From: an uncultured Erysipelotrichaceae bacterium
Lineage (GTDB): Bacteria > Bacillota_I > Bacilli_A > RFN20 > CAG-826
Assembly (NCBI GenBank): GCA_902799855.1
Contig: CADCCA010000041.1
Span: 1-9,015, forward strand
Reading direction: 5' to 3'
Length of the DNA: 9,015 bases
The position numbers were made by a program, and so were the translations under genes. The notes below the pieces were generated by a model. That model worked only from the letters and a program-made list of their open reading frames with translations, had not been told where the DNA came from and did no database searches. Position 1 is the stretch's first letter; every line of letters starts with the position of its first letter. This document shows, in pieces, positions 1-6,970 of the stretch.

Positions 1-78
1 TGCTGTACATCCGCTTAAAAGAATTGCAGCACCTACGGTTACAATACCTGCAAAGGTTAGTTTTGTTCTTTTTTTCAT
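1..78 (-). CDS. yidC: YidC/Oxa1-type membrane protein insertase, N-terminal 26 codons only
   Basis: Only the first 26 codons are inside the window; the gene continues past base 1. The visible part is a lipoprotein signal peptide: a positive start (MKKRTK), a hydrophobic stretch at residues 7-21, and a lipobox LSGC whose Cys24 would be lipidated after cleavage. Gram-positive YidC proteins (SpoIIIJ type) are often lipoproteins that insert and fold membrane proteins in the cytoplasmic membrane. The identity rests mainly on position: in Bacillota yidC normally follows rpmH and rnpA. The ATG directly abuts the rnpA stop codon (TAA then ATG, no gap), which suggests translational coupling. An AGGA about 8 bases upstream, inside rnpA, serves as ribosome binding site. 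Sequence alone would only say 'lipoprotein'; the assignment to YidC is inferred from gene order. Confidence 0.8.
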   Translation of the reverse strand, partial: MKKRTKLTFAGIVTVGAAILLSGCTA

Positions 79-414
79 TTAATTATTCCTATCTACAAAA
101 TTTAGTATTCTTTTTAAAGACACCAGGTTATCATCATACGAATTGTTTAAGAAGCCTTGTTTAGCGATGATAACAATATCAAATGCGTAATTATCATATT
201 CAATAAATGAATCACACATTGATCTGATTTGTCTTTTGATGTGATTGCGAACGACAGCGTTACCTAGTTTAGAAGAAACAGATATACCAACTCTCGTATG
301 TGTTAACGAGTTGGCACAGTAATGGATGACATACGATTGGTTGCGCTGCGCTTTGCCTTTTTTAATCGTAGTAGCAAAGTCATCGTTTGCTTTAATGCGA
401 TTAACAATTTTCAT
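79..414 (-). CDS. rnpA: Ribonuclease P protein component
   Basis: This encodes the 111-residue protein subunit of RNase P, which helps the catalytic RNA bind precursor tRNA and cleave its 5' leader. Length is normal for the family (about 110-120). The diagnostic RNR motif is present at residues 49-64 (KLGNAVVRNHIKRQIR), with Arg56, Asn57, Lys60, Arg61 and Arg64 in the RNA-binding helix. Upstream, residues 13-31 match the strand region that forms the cleft for the pre-tRNA leader. The ATG lies 13 bases after the rpmH stop and has a short GAGG ribosome binding site 6 bases upstream. It sits between rpmH and yidC, the usual order, and is most likely co-transcribed with rpmH from the promoter at 593-622. 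No oddity seen. Confidence 0.96.
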   Translation of the reverse strand: MKIVNRIKANDDFATTIKKGKAQRNQSYVIHYCANSLTHTRVGISVSSKLGNAVVRNHIKRQIRSMCDSFIEYDNYAFDIVIIAKQGFLNNSYDDNLVSLKRILNFVDRNN

Positions 415-427
415 AGATTGCCTCTAA

Positions 428-562
428 TTAATCGGCTAATTTTTTTCTACCTTTAGCTCTACGACGAGCAAGAACGCGACGACCATTTGCGGATTTCATA
501 CGAGCACGGAATCCGGCTTTGTGTTGATGTTTAATTTTGCTTGGTTGATATGTTCTTTTCAT
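428..562 (-). CDS. rpmH: 50S ribosomal protein L34
   Basis: This 44-residue protein is ribosomal protein L34, a small, very basic component of the large subunit. The start [18 protein letters not shown] and the Arg/Lys-rich body ending in KGRKKLAD are the family hallmark, and 44 residues is the standard length in Bacilli. The ATG at 562-560 is preceded by a perfect AGGAGG 8 bases upstream, as expected of a highly expressed gene. It is first in the leftward rpmH-rnpA-yidC group and faces dnaA across the origin. Its promoter (593-622, minus strand) leaves a leader of only about 20 bases. Identification is secure. Confidence 0.98.
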   Translation of the reverse strand: MKRTYQPSKIKHQHKAGFRARMKSANGRRVLARRRAKGRKKLAD

Positions 563-592
563 AAAAGAAACCTCCTATTACATAGCGAGATA

Positions 593-622
593 AGTTTAAT
601 AGCATTTATTAATAAATGTCAA
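593..622 (-). promoter_or_regulatory. Promoter of rpmH-rnpA-yidC
   Basis: On the minus strand a perfect -35 box TTGACA (622-617) is followed by two possible -10 boxes: TAAACT (598-593, 18-bp spacer) or TATTAA with an upstream TGC (601-596, 15-bp spacer). Either gives a start near 585-588 and a leader of roughly 25 bases carrying the rpmH AGGAGG. The spacer contains a perfect 16-bp palindrome. The -35 is convincing; which -10 is used is open. Confidence 0.65.
603..618. repeat. Perfect 16-bp palindrome in the rpmH promoter spacer
   Basis: CATTTATTAATAAATG is its own reverse complement, with 8-bp arms and no gap. It lies between the -35 and -10 boxes of the rpmH promoter, where a bound dimeric repressor would block RNA polymerase. 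It could also simply be an AT-rich palindrome of the origin. No known operator is recognised. Confidence 0.7.
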
Positions 623-677
623 TAAAATGTGGTTTTTCATCGATAAATGCAAACTGGAATAGGCAAAGAAAAATGAG

Positions 678-694
678 AAATCCACATATCCACA
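678..694 (+). promoter_or_regulatory. Pair of overlapping DnaA boxes
   Basis: Two plus-orientation boxes overlap by one base: AAATCCACA (678-686, two mismatches to TTATCCACA) and ATATCCACA (686-694, one mismatch). The pitch is 8 bp rather than the 9 bp of simple abutting boxes. Confidence 0.7.
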
Positions 695-697
695 CCT

Positions 698-714
698 GGT
701 GGAAAAGTGGAGAA
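698..714 (-). promoter_or_regulatory. Pair of weak DnaA boxes
   Basis: GGTGGAAAA (698-706) and AGTGGAGAA (706-714) each differ from the reverse consensus TGTGGATAA at two positions and again overlap by one base. Individually weak, they are included because they match the pairing of the neighbouring boxes. Confidence 0.4.
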
Positions 715-715
715 T

Positions 716-724
716 TTATCCACA
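716..724 (+). promoter_or_regulatory. Consensus DnaA box
   Basis: TTATCCACA is a perfect match to the DnaA-box consensus and the only perfect one found in the window. It sits centrally in the box cluster and is the likely high-affinity anchor for DnaA at this origin. Confidence 0.92.
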
Positions 725-734
725 AAAATGAGAA

Positions 735-751
735 TGTGGAAATGTGGAAAA
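735..751 (-). promoter_or_regulatory. Pair of overlapping DnaA boxes
   Basis: TGTGGAAAT (735-743, two mismatches) and TGTGGAAAA (743-751, one mismatch to TGTGGATAA) form an 8-bp direct repeat of TGTGGAAA in minus orientation, facing the plus-oriented consensus box at 716-724. Confidence 0.7.
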
Positions 752-783
752 CTACCTTAAAGGCTAAAACTATACACTATTGC

Positions 784-792
784 TGTGGAAAA
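784..792 (-). promoter_or_regulatory. DnaA box nearest the dnaA promoter
   Basis: TGTGGAAAA has one mismatch to TGTGGATAA and is part of a 12-bp repeat (TGTGGAAAACTA) also present at 743-754. It lies about 45 bp upstream of the dnaA -10 box, so DnaA bound here could autoregulate dnaA, as known in other bacteria. Confidence 0.75.
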
Positions 793-837
793 CTAAAAAT
801 CGCTTAAAATCACATACCAAAAAAATGTGAATTATTT

Positions 838-843
838 TATAAT
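838..843 (+). promoter_or_regulatory. Likely dnaA promoter, -10 box
   Basis: A perfect TATAAT lies 27 bases before the dnaA ATG and predicts a start near 850. No good -35 is present at 15-18 bp (the closest hexamer is TACCAA at 815-820) and there is no TG extension, so the promoter may depend on an activator or be weak. An inverted repeat TCACAT-N9-ATGTGA (810-830) covers the -35 zone. Confidence 0.6.
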
Positions 844-857
844 GTTTGTCACAAACA
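843..857. repeat. 15-bp palindrome over the predicted dnaA transcription start
   Basis: TGTTTGTCACAAACA has perfect 7-bp arms around a single central C. It begins at the last base of the -10 box and ends 2 bases before the ribosome binding site. The one-base centre makes a full RNA hairpin unlikely, so a protein-binding site is the more natural reading. No known operator consensus is recognised. Confidence 0.65.
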
Positions 858-859
858 GC

Positions 860-865
860 AGGTGA
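860..865 (+). promoter_or_regulatory. dnaA ribosome binding site, sets the start at 871
   Basis: AGGTGA matches the 3' half of the full Shine-Dalgarno AGGAGGTGA and ends 5 bases before the ATG at 871. The in-frame GTG at 862 lies inside this site and has no Shine-Dalgarno of its own, so the ATG is the better start. Confidence 0.8.
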
Positions 866-870
866 TTGTT

Positions 871-2238
871 ATGAATAATTCAATATCAGAGATAGCCATG
901 ATTTGGCGAAAGACATTAAAAGTAATAGATGAAAGATTAAATGACAGAAATATATTCGATAATTTCTTCGCTAACTCATACATCTACGATATTAGAGGTA
1001 GTACAGTCACAGTAGTAGTCAACTCCGCAACAGCAGAAAGATTATTATCTTCTAAATATATAGATATCATTAAAGATGCGATCGGTGAAGTAACTGATAA
1101 CAACTATGATTTTGTATTCACTCAACAAAGTAGTATTACTAAAAGTAATACACAAGTGAATCAATCAGTCAAAGAACAATCAGAAACTGTATTTTTTAAA
1201 GACGCTAAACTTAGAGAAAATCTTACTTTCGAATCATTTGTTGAAGGTGATTTCAACATGGAAGCTTATCGCGCTGCTGATGTGATTTCCAAAAATCCAG
1301 GCAAAGTCTTTAATCCTTTATTTATCTATTCCAATTCCGGTTTAGGAAAAACTCACTTATTGCACGCTATCGGAAATAGAGTAAAAGCCAATAATCCAAA
1401 AGCAAAAATCCTTTATATTGATGCTAATGATTTTGTTGAAGAATACATCAAATTTGTTAAAGGTGAAAAAGAAAATGAGACCTTAAAAGACTTCTTCTCA
1501 GATGTCGATGTCTTATTATTTGATGATGTTCAATTCTTACAAAATAAGGTTAAAACAGAGGAGATGTTTTTCTACATCTATCAAAAGATGGTAAATAACG
1601 ATAAGCAAATCGTCATCACATCTGATAGACAACCTAACGAATTAAAAGGATTAGAAGATCGTCTTATCACCAGATTCAGCCAGGGTTTGACAGTAAAAAT
1701 CAATACACCTGACCAAGATACATGTATTAAAATTCTTGAAAAACAAATCGTTAATGAAGGCTTAAAAATCAGTAATTTTGATCCAGCGGTTTTGACATTC
1801 TATGCTGAAAAATATAGCAGCAATGTCCGTGAACTTGATGGTGCATTTAATAGGTTAATTTTCTACGTCTCACAAATTAAGCAAGTTGAGAAGATCACTT
1901 TAGAAGTTGCAGTCGAAGCTGTTCAAAATATTACCGGTGTTAAAAATGTCGCTGCGCAGTTATCTGAACAAAAAGTTATCAACGCTGTTGCTGACTATTA
2001 CAAACTCTCCCCATCTGACTTAACAGGTAAGACTAGAACAGGTCAAATTGCTTTAGCCAGACATATCGCTATGTATTTAATAAGGATTAATATAGATATT
2101 CCACTTACCAAAATCGGTGCGATGTTCGGTGGTAGAGATCACACCACTGTGATGAACGGTATATTAAAAGTGGAAAATATGTTGAAAACTGACGAGAGCT
2201 TGAAGGCAGTTATTAATGACCTACAAAAAGCTTTGTAA
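871..2238 (+). CDS. dnaA: Chromosomal replication initiator protein DnaA
   Basis: DnaA binds DnaA boxes in oriC, forms an ATP-dependent filament, opens the duplex and recruits helicase. The 455 residues from this start match the family's usual size (about 440-470). Domain I covers about 1-82. A polar S/Q/N/T-rich linker (about 85-110) is domain II. The AAA+ domain III (about 115-330) has a P-loop ending GLGKT (157-161), Walker B LLFDD (Asp218, Asp219), sensor I near ITSDR (249-253), the arginine-finger region RLITRF (Arg268) and sensor II Arg320 in NVRELDG. Domain IV (about 360-455) carries the DNA-binding signature, including GGRDHTTV (420-427). The first P-loop glycine is Ser154 (YSNSGLGKT instead of the usual YGGVGLGKT). 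A GTG start 9 bases upstream is possible but lacks a ribosome binding site. Confidence 0.98.
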   Translation: MNNSISEIAMIWRKTLKVIDERLNDRNIFDNFFANSYIYDIRGSTVTVVVNSATAERLLSSKYIDIIKDAIGEVTDNNYDFVFTQQSSITKSNTQVNQSVKEQSETVFFKDAKLRENLTFESFVEGDFNMEAYRAADVISKNPGKVFNPLFIYSNSGLGKTHLLHAIGNRVKANNPKAKILYIDANDFVEEYIKFVKGEKENETLKDFFSDVDVLLFDDVQFLQNKVKTEEMFFYIYQKMVNNDKQIVITSDRQPNELKGLEDRLITRFSQGLTVKINTPDQDTCIKILEKQIVNEGLKISNFDPAVLTFYAEKYSSNVRELDGAFNRLIFYVSQIKQVEKITLEVAVEAVQNITGVKNVAAQLSEQKVINAVADYYKLSPSDLTGKTRTGQIALARHIAMYLIRINIDIPLTKIGAMFGGRDHTTVMNGILKVENMLKTDESLKAVINDLQKAL

Positions 2239-2287
2239 GTTTAATGATTTTATTTAAAATAAAAAATAGTAATTTATTACTTGGTTG

Positions 2288-2296
2288 TGCTACAAT
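2288..2296 (+). promoter_or_regulatory. Likely dnaN promoter (extended -10)
   Basis: TGCTACAAT is an extended -10 element with one mismatch to TATAAT, predicting a start near 2303 and a leader of about 88 bases that includes the DnaA boxes. No clear -35 is seen. dnaN may also be read through from dnaA, since no convincing terminator separates them. Confidence 0.5.
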
Positions 2297-2319
2297 TAAA
2301 TCAATAAGCGGAAATCGAG

Positions 2320-2337
2320 TTTTCCACAATTTCCACA
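2320..2337 (+). promoter_or_regulatory. Two abutting DnaA boxes next to the AT tract
   Basis: TTTTCCACA (2320-2328, one mismatch) and ATTTCCACA (2329-2337, two mismatches) are direct repeats with exactly 9-bp pitch, in the same orientation, pointing toward the A/T tract. This resembles the box pair that loads DnaA onto the unwinding region of B. subtilis. Confidence 0.75.
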
Positions 2338-2341
2338 CCTC

Positions 2342-2377
2342 TAATAATTATTATAAATAATAATATAATAAAAATAG
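2342..2377. other. Candidate DNA unwinding element with DnaA-trio-like repeats
   Basis: A 35-bp pure A/T tract (to 2376, then G) starts 4 bases after the last DnaA box. Read in triplets from 2342 it gives TAA, TAA, TTA, TTA, TAA, three ATA, TAA, TAA, AAA, TAG. TAA and TAG read as 3'-[A/G]AT-5', the DnaA-trio motif described for B. subtilis. It also contains inverted repeats (2342-2353; 2348-2353 with 2358-2363). Function is inferred from motif and position only. Confidence 0.55.
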
Positions 2378-2390
2378 AAAGGAACTATAT

Positions 2391-3512
2391 ATGAGATTTA
2401 CTATCAAACGTGAAGAATTTCTTAAAGGTTTAAACATTGCTAATAGAGCAGTATCTAGCAAAATAGCGATGCCTGTATTAGAAAATTTAAAATTAGATTT
2501 AACAGATAGAGGATTATTCATCACTGGTTCTAACTTAGATATTTCTATCAAAACTCAAGTTCCTTATAAATTAGGTGAAGAAGAAATTATTAGAAACTAT
2601 AAAGAAGGTTCTACATTAATTAAAGCCAAATTAATCACTGATATGGCTAGAAAAATGGATTCAGATGAAATCACATTAGATGTCATTGATTCCACAATCG
2701 CTACAATTAGCAATAACCGTTCAGAATATCGTTTAAACTGTGTTAAACCTGATGAATATCCGGATCTTGATTTAGATGCAGCAGGTACAAAACTCAGTTT
2801 AACAAGTTCTGAATTCAATACATTGGTCAACCAAACAGCATTTGCAGCATCATTAAAAGAACAACGTCCTATTCTCACTGCTTTAAACTTAGAAGCAAGA
2901 GATGGTTTGATGACTGCTACTGCTACCGACTCTGCTCGTATGGCTAGAAAACAATTAAGCATCCCAACAGATGTGGAATTTGTTGCCAATGTTCCAGCCA
3001 AAATGATGGTTGAAGTTAGCCACTTATTAGAAGGCAAAGATTCACTTGATATCGCTTTTAGTGATAAGAAAGCGCTTTTCACAATTGGTACAACCATTGT
3101 TGCGACAAGATTAATCGCTGGTGATTATCCAAATACAAAGAACATTGTTCCAAAGATTACAAACTACTCACTCAATGTCAATGCTAACGATTTAATGAAA
3201 GCTATTGAAAGAGCTAACATTTTATCAATTGATAGAGAAAACGTTGTTGATTTAACCATGAGTGAAGATGGTGTTGAAATTTCTGCTAAATCAAGCCAAG
3301 TTGGTTCTGCTATTGAAAGAATTGATACATTTAGATATGTTGGTCAAAATTTAAAAGTTTCATTCAATAGTGAATTTGTTATCGCTGCTGTTAAAGCGCT
3401 CGGATGTGAAGATGTCACACTTGCGTTTGTAGGCGAAATGAAGCCATTTGTTGTCGAAAATGCCTTAGATGACTCTATCGTTCAAATTGTCACTCCAGTG
3501 CGTACTTATTAG
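2391..3512 (+). CDS. dnaN: DNA polymerase III beta subunit (sliding clamp)
   Basis: This encodes the ring-forming processivity clamp that encircles DNA and tethers polymerase III and many repair proteins. At 373 residues it has the normal family length, with three similar domains at about 1-120, 127-245 and 255-373. Recognisable motifs are ATDSARMA (177-184), TRLIAGDYP (239-247) and the C-terminal PVRTY (369-373). The latter two help form the hydrophobic pocket that binds clamp-interacting peptides. The ATG is supported by AAAGGA 7 bases upstream. The gene follows dnaA by 152 bp, as in nearly all Bacillota, and ends with TAG before an intrinsic terminator, so dnaN closes its transcription unit. 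Nothing unusual was seen in the protein. Confidence 0.98.
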   Translation: MRFTIKREEFLKGLNIANRAVSSKIAMPVLENLKLDLTDRGLFITGSNLDISIKTQVPYKLGEEEIIRNYKEGSTLIKAKLITDMARKMDSDEITLDVIDSTIATISNNRSEYRLNCVKPDEYPDLDLDAAGTKLSLTSSEFNTLVNQTAFAASLKEQRPILTALNLEARDGLMTATATDSARMARKQLSIPTDVEFVANVPAKMMVEVSHLLEGKDSLDIAFSDKKALFTIGTTIVATRLIAGDYPNTKNIVPKITNYSLNVNANDLMKAIERANILSIDRENVVDLTMSEDGVEISAKSSQVGSAIERIDTFRYVGQNLKVSFNSEFVIAAVKALGCEDVTLAFVGEMKPFVVENALDDSIVQIVTPVRTY

Positions 3513-3546
3513 GCCAAAGAACACTATTTTTAAAGTATAGTAAATT

Positions 3547-3571
3547 AAGGGAATAAATTATTCCCTTTTTT
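3547..3571 (+). terminator. Intrinsic terminator after dnaN
   Basis: A perfect inverted repeat has 10-bp arms (AAGGGAATAA and TTATTCCCTT) around one A at 3557, followed by a run of T to 3571. In RNA it would fold as a stem of about 8-9 pairs with a small loop and a U tract. It lies 34 bases after the dnaN stop and separates dnaA-dnaN from yaaA-recF-gyrBA. Confidence 0.9.
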
Positions 3572-3583
3572 ATTTATATACGA

Positions 3584-3589
3584 TATAAT
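3584..3589 (+). promoter_or_regulatory. Likely promoter of yaaA-recF-gyrB-gyrA (-10 box)
   Basis: A perfect TATAAT lies 18 bases before the yaaA start codon. At 17 bp spacing the -35 would be TTCCCT (3561-3566), inside the dnaN terminator stem and only half matching TTGACA. The predicted start near 3596 leaves a leader of about 12 bases, just enough for AGGAG (3598-3602). Confidence 0.65.
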
Positions 3590-3607
3590 AGTTTTACAGG
3601 AGTTTTT

Positions 3608-3826
3608 GTGTCCCCAAAGAGCATTAAATTAAGAGAAGATGAAGAGTACATTACCTTAGGTGTGCTCCTTAAAATTGCTGGCATTATCGATACCGGTGGC
3701 CAAGCAAAGTTTTTCTTAAGCGAAAATGTCGTTTTAGTGAATGGAGAGGAAGATAATCGCCGCGGTCGTAAATTATATCATGGCGATGAAATTCGAGTTC
3801 TAGACAAGACCTTTTTGATAGATTAG
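3608..3826 (+). CDS. yaaA: S4-domain RNA-binding protein YaaA (RlbA family)
   Basis: This 72-residue protein is the small S4-like protein conserved between dnaN and recF in Bacillota (B. subtilis YaaA, also called RlbA). The S4 fold spans about residues 15-65 and shows the family pattern: LLKIAGIIDTGGQAKFFL (20-37), then LVNGEEDNRRGRKLYHGDEI (43-62). S4 domains bind structured RNA; a role in ribosome assembly has been proposed for this family, but the exact substrate is not shown here. It starts with GTG, supported by AGGAG 5 bases upstream; no other start has a site. It is the first gene after the terminator and likely the first of the operon; its TAG is separated from the recF ATG by two bases. 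Confidence 0.93.
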   Translation: MSPKSIKLREDEEYITLGVLLKIAGIIDTGGQAKFFLSENVVLVNGEEDNRRGRKLYHGDEIRVLDKTFLID

Positions 3827-3828
3827 GT

Positions 3829-6953
<3,125 letters not shown>

Positions 6954-6955
6954 GG

Positions 6956-6962
6956 AAAGGAG
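6956..6962 (+). promoter_or_regulatory. gyrA ribosome binding site
   Basis: AAAGGAG ends 8 bases before the ATG at 6971, in the 17-bp gap after gyrB. It supports the distal start and therefore the acidic N-terminal extension of GyrA. Confidence 0.85.
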
Positions 6963-6970
6963 TTCTGTTT

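Larger units (their letters stand above)
563..870. other. Replication origin, upstream half (rpmH-dnaA intergenic region)
   Basis: This non-coding stretch of about 308 bp between the divergent rpmH and dnaA genes holds one perfect DnaA box (TTATCCACA, 716-724), at least three boxes with one mismatch and several with two, packed into 678-792. It also contains the outward promoters for rpmH and dnaA, a 16-bp palindrome (603-618), a 15-bp palindrome (843-857), and short direct repeats: AAAAATGAGAA at 669-679 and 724-734, and TGTGGAAAACTA at 743-754 and 784-795. DnaA-box clusters upstream of dnaA are typical oriC elements in Bacillota. The region 796-842 is AT-rich, but I see no clear unwinding element there; the better candidate lies downstream of dnaA. 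Confidence 0.9.
2239..2390. other. Replication origin, downstream half (dnaA-dnaN spacer)
   Basis: This 152-bp spacer has no gene. In order it holds an all-A/T palindrome (2248-2264), a near-palindrome AGTAATTTATTACT (2268-2281), a likely extended -10 promoter for dnaN, two abutting DnaA boxes (2320-2337), a short CCTC, and a 35-bp run without G or C (2342-2376). In B. subtilis the unwinding site lies at this position. Together with the boxes upstream of dnaA it suggests a bipartite oriC. Confidence 0.75.

Noticed and set aside
629..637. TGTGGTTTT as a further DnaA box
   Set aside because: Three mismatches to TGTGGATAA, outside the core cluster; too weak to call.
616..807. Open frame of 63 codons on the plus strand inside the rpmH-dnaA gap
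   Set aside because: It runs through the DnaA-box cluster, its Trp/Cys/His-rich product simply reflects TGTGG/CCACA repeats, and it has no ribosome binding site.
862..870. GTG at 862 as dnaA start (458 residues)
   Set aside because: It overlaps the AGGTGA ribosome binding site and has no site of its own; ATG at 871 is ideally spaced.
2351..3097. Minus-strand frames (2351-2551 and 2597-3097) opposite dnaN
   Set aside because: They lie antisense to a clear beta-clamp gene, have no family resemblance and no start signals; they are shadows of dnaN codon bias.
3523..3541. Possible hairpin ACTAT-N9-ATAGT between the dnaN stop and the terminator
   Set aside because: Only 5 A/T-rich pairs and a large loop; the strong terminator just downstream explains the interval.
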